From positions 1,140,574 to 1,204,573 of the forward strand of contig JH720303.1 of NCBI GenBank assembly GCA_000231825.2: a DNA stretch of 64,000 bases, read 5' to 3'. The position numbers were made by a program, and so were the translations under genes. Below, in pieces: positions 12,510 to 25,600 of this stretch (positions within the stretch are counted from its first letter, which is position 1; every line of letters starts with the position of its first letter). Below the pieces are notes generated by a model. The model worked only from the letters and a program-made list of their open reading frames with translations, was not told the origin of the DNA and searched no databases. The DNA comes from Tetrahymena elliotti 4EA (lineage: Eukaryota > Ciliophora > Oligohymenophorea > Hymenostomatida > Tetrahymenidae).

Positions 12510-14728
12510 TTTAATTGAGACTGAGGATTACTTCATTGATCTTTGATTATATATTTTATTATGAATTTAAGCTTTTGTTTTATTTAATTTATTTTTGTTT
12601 ATGAGTGACTCCTAAATCTCTTCTTAGTATTTATAGCGAATAGTTATTATGAAAATCGATAAATTTCTTCCTTTTAATTTAAAATTTTAGCTTGAGTAAA
12701 TAATTGAATTTTCTTTTTAACTTGAAAGTATTCAAAGAAGAGTAGAGAGTATTCTCTCACTTATTAAGTCTCTGCCATCAAATTTTAAGTCATTTATTTT
12801 ATATATATGGAAATCTGATACGTAATATTTTCATACTTTATGCGCATTAATAATTTTTGTGAGGACTTAAATTTCATATTTTTATTAAATTCCTACTTCT
12901 TAATCACATCAGATTATTCGTAGATCAGTCATGATAAATTATAATAAGTTAAATTTTATTAAAAAGCAATAAAATATATCAACTTATTCCTTTTACTCAT
13001 TTTACACATACAAAAACACAAAAAATTTTTCAAATAAAGTTCAAATTTGTGATTCCTAAAGGAAATAAATGATCAAAATAAACTTGATTTTATTTAAAAG
13101 AAAGGAAGTCTTCAAATTTAATTTTTTTCTACATTGTGAGTATATGTTAAATATTCTTCAAATTAATCAGAAAAAAGCAAAACAAATACAAAAAAATTAA
13201 TTAATTATTTTTTTTTGTTTATTTGATTATAGTTAAAATTAAAACAAAATCTAAACTGCATAGAAAAATCGGTAAATATTTTTAGTTAAGAGATAAAATT
13301 AAATTAATAAGGTTATGTTAATTAGCAAATTCAGAATCATATATTCATTTAATAAAGTTATGTTCGACTACTTTTTTTCACTCTCTATTTTTCTCAACTT
13401 CAAAATTAAAAGTGCATCTATTGGATTACTTACTTATTTATAAATCCTTTTATATCATATTTTATCTTTTTAATAAATTTTCAAATTAATTAATCTCTTT
13501 TCTAATATAATTTAACTTTAAATTATTGTTAAAGGTATAATATATTTAGGTAGCTATTTTATCTCAAATACTATGTAACTAGTTGTAATTATTTTAAAAA
13601 GATATCCTACAGAAGTTAGTATTAACAAAAAGAGATAATTTAGTACTATTAATAGCAAATGTTTATCAATTATGCATAATCAATCGATATCTATATGTAA
13701 TAGTGATATTATGAGGTAGTCGCAAATTCACTTTTAATGCTTTAGATTAAGTAAGAGTTAATTATTCTGTCAAAATCTTATGATCATAATTTTCTTTAGT
13801 TAAATAGAGTTTCAAAGTAATCTTAAATTAGATCTGAAGTTTTAAATATTTTATTTTAATTAAATTTTAAAGATAATTTAATCGAAATAACAATTATAAA
13901 TTCCTGGTCTATTTTAAGAAAAATTATTTATCTTATTATTAATTGAAATTATTTTAGCTCTTCAATTTTTTTAATGGTGTTTCAAACAAAAATAAAATAG
14001 TTTAATATTTTTTTGGTTTCAAAAAATTTCTTTACTGTTTAGTATTATTTAAGGAAATTATAAAAATAGATAAAAAGTCAATATAAACTAATTTTACTTG
14101 TTTTCTTTAAACATGTAGATATTTAATATTCTTATATTATAAAAAATTATTAAAAAGAGTGAATTTATTTTGATAAAAGGTGTTTATATTTTCAAGCACT
14201 AAATCTAAAAATTAAGCATTTTTTTCTGAATTGAATCTAATTTTATTAAAAGAAACAAGAATTAAAATATAGTCTATTGATTGACTAATTAATAATTGAA
14301 ATTATGTTTTTTTAAAAATTTGTTTACATAAGAATAAATGTTTATTAGGATTTTAATCGAGCTAGATGAGATATGATTTAGATTATATCAAATTTTTCTG
14401 TTTTAAGTTTTTTGCGAATATCAAAAATAAAGTATAATGTATCCAAAGTAAAAAATTAATGGTAAAATTTTAACATTTTAAAATCTAAATGGAAGATACT
14501 AGAGTATTTTATTTGGTGTTATCTATCTTTATAGATAATTTAAGCTACGGTTATATTCCATATCTAAATCGAGAGATTAAATCCTCAAATTTCTTACAAT
14601 TAAGCTCTTAATTATCAGATTCATAAAAGTGTGGTAAATAATTATAAAATTAATAATTTTCTTTCTCAAATTTGATAATCATTTTGATTTAAAGAAGTAA
14701 GTAAATTTCATACTTTTAAAATATAAAA
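12510..14728. other. 2.2-kb gap between the ZIP gene and the next + strand gene
   Basis: No recognisable gene. Its first three quarters are covered by an unusually long TGA-free + strand frame, listed separately. The remaining part (14230-14728) is plain AT-rich spacer. Confidence 0.5.
12601..14229 (+). other. 542-codon TGA-free frame, doubtful gene
   Basis: Starts ATG at 12601 and stays open in the ciliate code to TGA 14227-14229, with an upstream in-frame TGA at 12562. The first 90 residues look protein-like (MSDSQISSQYLQRIVIMK, then RRVESILSLIKSLPSNFKSF). The rest is dominated by Ile, Phe, Lys, Asn, Gln and Leu, with only six glycines by my count, a composition more like translated noncoding AT-rich DNA. 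It could be a fast-evolving or decayed gene, a gene with unrecognised introns, or chance. Confidence 0.25.
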
Positions 14729-16027
14729 ATGGAAAATATTCTAGTGACAACAGGATACTAATAACACAATCCTAGTAAACTATAATATACAAATATTAAA
14801 AAAAGAATAATTTAAAGCTGTGGTTCTGTAGAACATTTTAAAGTGATAAATGAATAGCATGGATGTACCCTTTTAGTAGATAAAATAGCTAATTAAAAAA
14901 GATACTCTGCTTAAGATCATCATTCTTTAAAATTCAGCATTGCGCAATTGATAAATAAGAAATTATTAACAGATAACTAAGATTCCCAAGCTGCTTAATC
15001 CAATAAAATTTACTAATGCTCTATATAGAACTTCAATGCAAATAAATTAATACCCAAATAAGTTTCATAAGAGAAATTACCTTACTTAAATAGATTCAGG
15101 AGCTTGAGTGAAGGAAATGCATTTAGAAAGATCATTTCTTCGAAATCTGTAGTTTTAAGTAAAAAAAGAAGCCTATCTGGTTAAATCTCTCAACCTTAGT
15201 TTAAATCTTAGAATCAATAAATGATATAAACACTTAACTAATTCAATGTTAATGAAGCTTTATGTGTTTCAAATTACTAAAGTACTAGCGAAAACAAGTA
15301 AATTTAGAATAAAGAAAATAAAAATTCTTAAAATGCTTCTATTTTTTACTAAGAAAAAACTCCTAACTTCTCAAAAATAACTTAGGAACAGATACCTTGT
15401 ACTAAAAGACTAAGCAATTTCTAGTTTCTTTGTGAGAAAAATGTTAATCAATAAAGGTAATCTACTTGCTCCTCAAAATAGACAATTAACAATGAATAAT
15501 TGCTGTTTACAAAATATAATAAATCAATATAACCTTTTGTATTTAGAAAAAGAGGAATATCTGTTTAAGAAAATAGTCCATTCACTATATAAAAAACACT
15601 TAATACATAAATGTCCACAACAGAAAGCATGTTTATTACAGAAAATACTGAGAATAAGGCAACACAAATTTTTGAAAATAGAAACTCCTTTGAAGAGGTA
15701 AAAAGTAAAAATATAGAAGATATCAAAAAAAAAATAAACAGTAAAGATGTTGATAAAAATTTAGCTTTTAATCTAAAAAGATTATAATTTGATAAATTTT
15801 TCCCCAAATCTGGACTGACTCAGAAATTAAAAACATACTATGAACAAATTGAAAAAGACTACTAATATCAATACTAAAAGAATTTAGAAAAAGTTAAAAG
15901 AGTTGAAATACCAGAATACTAAAAAGCCATTTTGAGAATGATAAAATAAGCCTAAAAAAAGGAAATTAATATTAGAAGTGAATACCAATCCTTCAATTTC
16001 AATGAAGCAAATAAGATTTCTAAATGA
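14729..16027 (+). CDS. Gln/Lys/Ser-rich unknown protein, single exon
   Basis: Uninterrupted ciliate-code frame of 432 residues from ATG 14729 to TGA 16025-16027. No known domain is visible. The N-terminal two thirds is low-complexity and rich in Ser, Asn and Gln, with basic patches such as KKRSLSG, and is probably disordered. The last 120 residues are charged and helical (KINSKDVDKNLAFNLKRLQF, then YEQIEKDYQYQYQKNLEKV), a likely coiled coil. The composition has more Gly, Asp and Glu than the spacer DNA, which supports coding. The function is unknown. The next gene, a zinc-finger/TBC gene, is downstream in the same direction. Confidence 0.6.
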
Positions 16028-16819
16028 AATACGTTTGAATTCATAATTAATTCATATTTTTATTTATTATATTAAATTTATATTATTATTAGAACAACTT
16101 ATATTAAAAATTGCTCTTCCAAATAAATTATTTATCAAATTCTTTTAGATAATTACAATTCTTAATATTAATAACAACACTTTTTAACTATAATTAAATA
16201 TTACAAATATTTTTATTTTAAATGATTGACTTGCATGGTAAATTTTGAAAAATAAATACACTATATTCCTATTTTAATTTATTTTAAAAAATAAGCTTTT
16301 CTTAACTTTTAGATATGTTTTGAATTTTTCAGTCATATTAATTTAAATATTTATTTTTGAATTTCTTTTAAAATTAATTTCTAATATCTTCTCATTTTTC
16401 TCATTTTAAGAATTAATTTTAAAAATCATATTTTCAGAATTTATTTTTCTACTTATGAAATTAAAATTTATTTATGTATGCCCTAATCCTTGACTTTATC
16501 ATATTTTAGTTAACATACAAAAATCGAGTGAGGTCTTAATTTTAAAACTAGAAAAATAATATTTTTATATTATTTGAGATTTAAATTTTTGTTTTAATCT
16601 AAATTTTTTCTTTTATTTCATCGACTTTTTTTAAAGACAAAAAAGACTTACTTAAAGAGACTTTGTTCAATATTTACCAGAAATATTTTGATTTAGAAAT
16701 AGAAAAATATCAAATTTATTTGGTTGATAATTTTTGATATTAGCTTATGCTAATTAATTATTTGCAACAAATTAAAGATCTTGTTAAAAAAAGAAAAATT
16801 AGTAAAAGTAGAATATAAA
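16028..16819. other. AT-rich intergenic gap
   Basis: Spacer and presumed promoter region of the downstream zinc-finger/TBC gene. No motif, repeat or RNA gene seen. Confidence 0.6.
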
Positions 16820-18691
16820 ATGAATAAATCTGAAGATACTTTTAGAACATCAAGTTAAATTAGATAAAAAACATCATGCCAGATATGTTAGAAAAAATTA
16901 GTAAATTTAGAATCATGTTTGCGATGTTAAAGAGCTCTCTGCTAAAAGTGTTGCCAGAAGTAATATTTAAATCGTTAAGAATTAGATTTACTTACATATT
17001 AAAATCATAAATAAAATTTCAATAGGGGAAATTAAAATCAATCTCTATGCCAACCTTGCATAGATGAAACAATATTTATTTACAAGCAAATAAGATAGGT
17101 ATATTTTAAAAATGCAATGTTTTTAATTCAAAAATTGTTTATAAAAAGTTTAAACCAAAATGGTGTTAATTATCTGCTATTGGTAGAGAATGGGCTGAGC
17201 AATTTCTTGATAAGTATTTTTATAAATAATTTAAATATGAAAGGATTTTAATAGAATAAATTATGAAAATAGAAAAGATTTAAAAACACTTTGTGTAGAA
17301 TATTAAGAGATATAAGCTTAGATAAATAAAAATGCAGAATCAATTAAAAAATAAATTCCTAGCTTTGAAAAGGTTTCATAGGATATTGATAGTTTTAGAG
17401 TGCAAGGAAGTAACATGAATTATTCTTTCATAGACTTTATATAGAAGATAGGATTTTAGTAAAGTTAAGAAATTATGAGACCAGTAAAGAATATTTTGCT
17501 ATCCTTTATATACATAAAACCAGAAATAGGTTATTCATCTTAGATGAAAAATTTGGTCATTTTCCTTCTATTTTTTATGGAAGAGAGTATAGCCTATTTT
17601 TGTTTTTAGAAGCTTTTTGCAGAAATTATGCCTGAAAAAATATGGCCAAACAATTGCAGCAAAGAAGTTTTAGAAAAAAGAGTGAAAGAGATATCATCTT
17701 TAACTTTAAAATTTAACTGTGTTAGCTAATCTGAAACAATTAGAGCTAAATATGAAGATTTTCTATAAAATAATTTAGTAAAGTTCTACTCTTCATTTGT
17801 CATAGGATTTACTTCTTTTAGAGAAACTTTTGCTTACTTTTCTAGTTTGATGAAAGAAAAAAATGTAATTATTAATTTATAAGAAATCTTTTTTTTGTTC
17901 ATTTAAAATATTTTTTTTCAAAATTAGTTTTATAATGTTGATGAGTATGTTATGATAATATCCCTAATAAACTATAATAGTATAATCAATCAAAATAATA
18001 ATATATATGAAGATATTCTATACAATACAACAATGACTAAAATTAATAATTTTAAGATATAGTTACATGAATTTTTAGATAATATTACAAGCACAAAGTA
18101 AGATAAATAATTTCATATTTATTTTATATTATAACCTTTTTCATTTTATTTAACAGTCAAATATATAGCCTTTTCAAGTAAAATTAAAAACTTGAAATAT
18201 AGAAGGAGTAACTAGTAGAACTTATGTGCAATTTGTAGACTGAACTTGGGATTAAGTAGAGTTAATAAGATTAAATTGAGTCAGAATTGGATACTATGAA
18301 ATTTGTAACAGAGATTAGCATTCATGGTAAAATGTAAGAAGAAGCTAAATTATAATTAAAGGTTTCAAGTTTAAAAAATGAATACAAAGAGTCAGAAGAG
18401 AAACAGTAAGACTTATTAGAATCAATAAAGCAAGGAGAAAGTAAAATCAAAGAACTTCTTGATCAAATAGAATAAAAATAAAAGTCTAATAAGATGAGCG
18501 CTGAAAGCAGAGAAGTGTTACAAATGAGATATTTAAACAAATAAAATCAACTTAAATCAAAAATAAGATAGTTATAAGAAGATCTGAAACAGTAAGATTT
18601 AGATATTGCTTCTAGAATTAAAATATTAGATGCACGCAAAAAGAATCTATTTAATTAAAGCGAATAAGCATACAAAAGTTAAATAGCTTGA
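16820..18691 (+). CDS. FYVE-like zinc finger + degenerate TBC domain + coiled coil
   Basis: Residues 20-80 hold a zinc finger with spacing C-x2-C-x9-C-x2-C-x4-C-x2-C and a later CQPC pair, resembling FYVE/Rabphilin fingers that bind PI3P or Rab-linked membranes. A TBC (Rab GTPase-activating) domain follows: IPSFEKVSQDIDSFRV, then LLSFIYIKPEIGYSSQMKNL and EESIAYFCFQKLFAEIMP. The two catalytic fingers look lost. Where active TBCs have IxxDxxR and YxQG, this has DIDSFRVQG and GYSSQM, so GAP activity is doubtful. The C-terminal 170 residues form a Gln/Glu/Lys coiled coil. Introns are at about 17100-17148, a 41-nt intron near 17213-17253, about 17866-17930 and about 18098-18157. It converges with a second gene of the same architecture. 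The likely role is a membrane-trafficking adaptor; Rab partner unknown. Confidence 0.65.
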
Positions 18692-20024
18692 ATAAAAAAA
18701 TATTAATATTAATTGATACATCAAAAATCTTAATTGGCTTATTCAATTTCAAAATAAAGAATAGTTGATTGGAATAAATAAAAAATATTGAATCTAACAA
18801 AATCCAATCTAAAAATAATTGGAGTTTTTCCTAAATTTGATTAATATTTTGAAAAATCTTCAAAACATTAAATAAATTTATTACTAAAGTTAATGTTTTT
18901 TGTATTTATTTCATAAAAGGGCTTATTATAAAAAATTTATCTGATAGTTGATTATATTTATTTATCTTAATTAGACCCATTTGTATCTCCCACCCATAAA
19001 ATTTATTAAAGTTTATTTACCTTCCTTTTAAACATTCCCTCAACCTATTATTTGCGGTCGCCATCCCAGAAGTATTGGAATTCATGTCAATATATCTATA
19101 ACCGTGACTGTAGATTAAACCCCAATTAGACCCCTTCGCAGCCTTATGGTTTACATAATCATATCGCTAGAAATGGTTTATTATATTTTTGCTGAAATAA
19201 TAAAATTTTTATCATTCAAATCAATAAATCTAATTTAAAAATAATTTGGAAAATTTAATAAATTAATTATTATAAACCATTCTTTGAGCAAAAAAAAATG
19301 TAATACTTCTTTATTAAGTATTTATTATCTTAATTAATGCATCAGTATAAATTTGCTTGTAATAATTAATCAAAATATTTGACTTGGAAAATTACTTTTT
19401 TATTGTTTTTACAAATGTGATAAACCTTTAATAATTGTCATGTCATAATATTTTTTTTAATTTATTTTTCATTCTAAAGTTTGAAAAAAGTAAAAATATT
19501 CAAAATCTTTTTTTATACTGTAGTTGAGATCATTTTATTTTTTTTAATTTTCTTAAATAATTCCTAATTATTTTTGAAAGAAAAAAAAATTAATCAAAAA
19601 TGTTTTATGGATATTTCAATGTTTAAATGAAAACAAAAATAAACTTAATAACAAATATAAATAAAAATGATGAAATATTTTGAGTGATATGATAAAAACA
19701 AAGTTAAAGTTAATATGAATTTATTCTTTTAATTTATTAAATATCTTGCTATTTTAGAATTAAAATAAAAAATTAAATATTTAATTAACTTTTATTTAAG
19801 TTTGAAACTAAGGAACAAAATCTAAAAAAATAAATAAATCAAATATAAATTACTTAACATTTCAATTAAAGTTTTTAGAAAATTATTTGGCTGTTATTTA
19901 AGCCAATAAGTAAAAAAAAAAATCAGTTTTCATAAAAAATAAAATTAAAAAAAACTCTAAATAAAGTATTTAAATTTATATTTATATTTAATTTATTTTC
20001 CTCAATAATATTTTATTTTTGCAT
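18692..20024. other. Intergenic region between convergent zinc-finger/TBC genes
   Basis: Mostly A+T-rich, except for an island of higher G+C near 18960-19180 that is listed separately. No protein-coding frame recognised. Confidence 0.6.
18960..19180. ncRNA. Possible noncoding RNA or conserved element (G+C-richer island)
   Basis: About 200 nt with clearly more G and C than any other intergenic DNA here, including CTCCCACCC, TTGCGGTCGCCATCCCAG and ACCCCTTCGCAGCC. The decamer AATTAGACCC occurs twice (18969-18978 and 19124-19133). TAAACC and two later GGTTTA copies could pair. It does not match the U1, U2, U4, U6, SRP, RNase P or telomerase RNA signatures I know, and neither strand gives a convincing protein. 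The strand cannot be decided, although a T-run after about 19180 could end a + strand pol III transcript. Confidence 0.3.
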
Positions 20025-21861
20025 TCATTCCTATTACTATTTCATTAAATCTAATGCTAAATTAACTTATTTTAACTCAGCAGATATTACATCAATTAAT
20101 TCTTTTTTATTTTTTTTCTAACTTTCTAAGTCTTGTATAATTTAATTAAGTCTCTCTTCTTCAAGTATAAAACTTTTTTCTAGCTCTTTTTCATCTATGT
20201 TAATAGAATTCTACTCAATTTCTTAAGTAAGCTTGTTAAGCTAGTCTTTTATGAATTAATTAGCTTTTTCTAAATTTTTAATAGCTTCCTTTTTTTAGGT
20301 TAGTTTTTCTCCTAATTCCTCTTATTCTTACCTTAGATTATCTATTCTTTCTTTCTAACTTGAATCATCTTATAAGGGAATCACTACACTCTCAAATTCA
20401 CAATCGATGTATTTTTTTTCTATCTCTTCTATCCTTTATTGATATAATTTACACTCCTCTTTTAAATTAGAGATTTCAAGTTTTAATATCTTATTTTACT
20501 AAAGATAGAGATCTAAGGTTTACTAATAATCATTACCCCAAACTTCATTATTCAAATTTTATTTATTTGATATCAATTTAAAATAATCTTCTGATGATGA
20601 CACTGCTATTAACTTTTATTTATATTGGCTAAAAATAATATCAGAAAATAAGATTCCATCTAATTTATTTTAATCTGTATTATAATTTATAGACTTCAAT
20701 TTTGGATAAATTAAGACAATGATTGCTATAATGGAATTGACTATACTTTCGAACTATTATATTTTTAAGATATTTTTAAATTTTTAAAATATGTTAATAA
20801 TATTACACTATAACTACAGAAGATTTATTGTAAATTATGAAGAGAGATTATAAATCTAAAGTTGTAAGAAAACAAGCTTAATATCCACTATGAAAGCTTA
20901 TCGTGTAATAATTATTTCACAATTGGGATAAACTCAAGATTGCTTTTATAATTTTTAGAAATAAATTCTAATATTCTCATAGTGAGATTTCTAATAAATT
21001 CTGGATCACCTCTATATAACTGTTAAGGTATAATATGATCATAAAGAAATTTCATCATAGCAAAAGCACCTATTTCATCAGTAAAGTTTAGTAAATAAAA
21101 AGCTTAGTAGAGAATTTCTTTTTTGTACTATATCTTTTAATCATAATGCAAAAATGCATTTAATACATTTTTAATTGCAATTTTCATATCTTAAAATTGA
21201 ATGCCATCTGTAGTTTTGATCAATAATTGATGATACGATGAATTAAAGTGTGTATTCTCTATGTCTATTTCAATATTGTAAAGCTCTTATTTATTCTTTA
21301 AAATGCTATACTATTAGCTTAGCTAATTTTTTTCCCTGTAATTTCATAAAATAATACTCATGTTTAAAATATAAAGCTTTCTAATAATTTTACTATTTAT
21401 AATCTTTTATCCATAAAGAGATATTAAACTAACTATTGCTATTGTACCTAAGGTTAAACTTAACAATTATTGAATTATAGATTTTGGCATTCTTGATTAT
21501 ATAAATTATTAAACTTACTTGATTTATAAGCTTTGTCATCAACTAAAATTCATAGTAACAATTACCACATATTTTGTGCTCACCTCCTGAAATAACAAAA
21601 ACATCTTCAACCTTTTTTTAACAAAAAATAAGAAAAAAATTATAATATCCTTTTAGATTTTATTCAATAAATAGGAATTGATAGTTTATATTTTGTTACT
21701 TTTTCAACTTCAAAACAACTTTGACATAAGGACATGTTGCAAAGTTTACAGAAATGATTAGCTGGCCTTTGGCAATGCTAAAATTAGCAAAGTGTATCTC
21801 TTGGAGATTCACTAATATATAAAAAAGCGTGTTATTTAGTTCTTCCTTTTCTACCTTTCAT
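20025..21861 (-). CDS. FYVE-like zinc finger + degenerate TBC domain + coiled coil (paralog or analog of the 16820 gene)
   Basis: ATG at 21861-21859, TGA at 20027-20025. Residues 25-75 hold a finger C-x4-C-x7-C-x2-C-x4-C-x2-C with a final ICGNC pair; the HFCKLCNMSLCQSC core shares its spacing with the gene at 16820-18691. The middle fits a TBC fold poorly but recognisably: IKNVLNAFLHYDQKIQY, then FTDEIGAFAMMKFLYDHIIP. The YxQG and IxxDxxR catalytic motifs are absent. The last third is a long Gln/Glu coiled coil (IEEIEKKYIDCEF, later LEEERLNQIIQDLESQ). At least four introns interrupt the 5' half; those near 21260 and 20690 are not exactly placed. Same domain order, opposite strand and tail-to-tail position suggest an old inverted duplication. 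It diverges from UTP13 across a 742-nt spacer. Confidence 0.6.
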
Positions 21862-22603
21862 AAATGAGATTAGTGTAATGTGTAAAAATTAAATGTTAAT
21901 AATTAGATTAATAGATAAATCAAAAAGTATTTGATAATGAATTAAAAAGTCTATTAAATAAAAAAATTCAGGTAGAAATAAGTATTTCATCAATATATTT
22001 AAATAACTAAAAGATAAATTTTTAATAAATTAATTTTTTTATTTTAATTTATTTTGAAATTTTTAATAATTTAGAAATAATTTTATTATTGAAATTACAT
22101 TTTTTTTATTGTTTAGCTTTTAATCAAAGGTCTACTTTGAAATTATAAATTAATTAACTAATTGGTTTGCTTCAAGTGGATGCTCATAAATTATTATTGT
22201 CTAAAAATAAAACAAAAAGTTTATTGGAATTAAACAGATTTATTTTAATGTATCTTACTTGTTTATTTAAATCGTTTCCTTAAACTGATAAAAATAGAGT
22301 AGAATTTTTAAAATTCTAGAAATATCACTATGCAAAATATTTTTTATAAAATATCTTTTTTGTTTGATAATATTTACTTAAAATTTTATTTAATGAATTC
22401 TACTAAGCCTTATAAATCAGTAGTAGCATGATTTGAGTATTAATAAAAATTTTACATTTCATTTAGCTTATTTTAATACTAACGAGTAGTAGTTTGATAT
22501 TTGGGCAAATTTAATTTAAAGCAAATTTAATACAAAAAAAATTGATAATATTTCAATATTAAAATCTTTATAAGAAGCATTTACAACAATAACCATTAAA
22601 AAA
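21862..22603. other. Divergent intergenic (promoter-containing) region
   Basis: Lies between the 5' ends of the zinc-finger/TBC gene and the UTP13 gene, so it should hold both promoters. Only AT-rich sequence is visible; no specific element identified. Confidence 0.55.
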
Positions 22604-25600
22604 ATGCCTAAATTTTAACCCAAAAAGAGAATTTTTAAGTAGGATAAGTTTAAATCTAATGGAAAAGGTAGTGGGCCAGCTAAAAAAAGTCCTGCCTTTA
22701 TGCACAAGAAAAACAAGCTAAATAAATCCTTTTAGAATAAAAATAAGAATTCTAAAAATCATTAGGAAAATGGAAATAAGAATTTCAAAAAATTCAATAA
22801 AAGCAATGCTCCTAGAAATAATAAATTCTAAAAAAAGAATGAAGAAGAATTTGAAGATGATTTTTCCAATGATGAATAATAATAGGAACAATAAAAAAAT
22901 ACTACTTTAGCTCAAAATAAAAAATAATAGATTCAAAAGTAATAATAGACAACAAAGAAAGCTTTGGAACAAAAACCTGGATAAAATAAGTAAAAGGGTA
23001 GTAAAAAATAAGATGATGATATTTAATATGGAGGAGATGATTTAAGTGATAACCTTGATATTGATATGTCGGGAGAAGATGAAGAACAAGATTAAAGTGA
23101 TATAGATTTTGATTAGAGTAGCTAAGGTGGTTCAGAAGAAGAAGAAGAAATTGGTGGTGAACAAAATGAAGAGGAAAGTGGTAATAATGATGATGAAAGC
23201 TAGGAAGAAGATGAAGAAGGGTCTGAATTCGATGAAGAAAATGAAGAAAACTTTAAGTCTGAAGTGATTGATAAGCTTTAAGATAAAGATTTTGAAGATT
23301 AAGAAAATGAAGATTAAGAAAGTGAATTAGAAGAAGAAGAAAATGAAAGTGTTCAAAATTAGAATATCGAATAAGAATAAAATGATACCAATAATAATGC
23401 CAATAATAATTAAAACTAGGAAAATACTGTTGAAGAGAAAGAAGTTATTAACCGTACTCACCTTGCAAAGTATTGGTCAGTTGCTCTTTCTCAATCTTCT
23501 ATTTACACTGGTGGTAGAATTTTAATTTCTCCTAATGAAGAATTTATGGCTTCTATTGCTAACTACAAAATTATTATTACTGATATTGCAACTCGTGAAA
23601 TAATAAATCAAATAACTCATGTAATTTTTATAATAATAAATGTTTTAAAATAGGTATTAAATAATCTTTTAATATTAGGAGGAAGAAGAGTTATGTAACT
23701 TTGCAATTCATCCAAGCAATAAGTTTATGGCAACTTTTACAAGAAATAATATATTAAGATTTATAAATTTAGAAACAAAAGAAACTGTTCATTCATGGAG
23801 AGTAAAATTTACTTCTAATTTTTTCAGTTTTTTAAAGCAAAATAAATATTATTAAGATTAATGATTAATGGGCTCTTGATATTGTCTTTGATACTACTGG
23901 ATAGTTTATGGCTATAGGTTGTGTTGATGGTTTCATTAAAGTTTATGATGTAAAGAGAGGAAATCTCACACATAACTACAAGGTAATTTATTATATTTTA
24001 AATTGAATTAACTAACCATGCTTCTTAATTAATAGGTTCATAGAGGTTCAGTTACCAAATTGCTGTTCCACCCCACTCCTAGCAAGCTCCATTTAATCAG
24101 TGTTGGAGAAGACTATGCAATTAGAATTTATGATTTAGTTATTTCGACAGTTCTTAAGTCTATTGTTGCTCATACACAAATGGTCTCTTAAATTATTTTT
24201 TCAGAAGATGGTACTAATCTTTTATCTGCTAGTTCAGATTAAAAAATAATAGTTTGGGATTATGCAAATATGACAAAATAAGCTGAAGTCTTATTTGATG
24301 AATAGGTAGAAGCTATGGGATATTTAAAAATTAAAACAAAACAAAACAAAAAGAATATTGAACAGTCTTATTTAGTAGCTACTGGAAGTTCTGGTATCCT
24401 CAAATTAATAGACATCACCTCAAATGATATTAAAATCATTCCTTTTGAAAATCTTAAAACCCATGAAATCATCAAAATCATGTAAGATATATTTAGAGCA
24501 AAATAAGCCAATCAACCAAGTAATTACTCATAATTTATTTTTAATATAAAAAAAGGACTCTTCCTAAAAAGGAATAGATTTGTGCAGTTACTGTAGAACA
24601 AAATATTATTTTTTACAGCTTCGTTGAAGGACCTAGTTTAATAGAAAGCGATATCATAGTAGGTTTTAATGATGAAGTAACAGATGCTAAATTCTGCAAA
24701 AAATCAAAGAAGGATAACCAAGTATTTGAAAAGGAAAAAGAATACGTTGTTATTTCAACAAACTCAAGCATTATGAAGTAGGAAAATATTAATTCAAGCA
24801 AACCTTTATTTAAATTTTTTTGATATTAATAGAGCTGTTGAACTAGGAACAGGAAAAACTCATTTTATTAAAGGACATTCTGATTTTATTTTGACTTTAG
24901 ATACTTTTGGCCCATACATAGTTTCTGCTGGTAAAGATAAAACTGTTAAACTATGGAAAAAAGCTGATAATTCATTTGATTTTAAGCTCCTTGCTACTTT
25001 TATTGGACACATAGAAGCTATTTCTTCTGTTTGCTTTGGTCCTAAGACTGGTAAAGTATTTGCTACTGGTTCTGAAGATTAAAATATTAAAATTTGGGAC
25101 AGTTCAAATCTTATGGCAAGATCACATAAAATATAAAAACCAGAAAATATTACCAGTTCTAAAAGAACTGTTTCTGCTCATACAAAAGACATCAACGTTG
25201 TCAAATTTTCTCCTAATGAAAAATTATTAGCATCTTCTTCATAAGATCGTCAAATTAAAGTAAAAAAATTTTATTGATATTTTTAATTTTTAAAAATATT
25301 TTCTAAATAGATTTGGGATGCCGAAACTCTTAGTTGTAAGATGATTTTAAAGGGACACAAAAGAGGTGTCTGGGATGTTAATTTTTCACCTGTTGAAAAA
25401 TTATTAGCTTCAGCTAGTGGTGACAGCACTGTTAAAATATGGAATCTTGAAGATGGTTAATGTGTTAATACCTTTGAAGGTCATATGGGATCTGTCCTTA
25501 AGTGTTAATGGGTTTGCTATGGATTAGAAATCATTTCAGGTAAATTTAATATTTTCTTTATCAAAGTAAGTTTAATAGTTAATTTATAAATTAATTAGCT

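Noticed and set aside
19109..19136. CCCCAA telomere-like and TAAACC chromosome-breakage-like words
   Set aside because: Only a single CCCCAA unit is present, and the 15-bp Tetrahymena breakage sequence is not matched; chance resemblance within the G+C-richer island.
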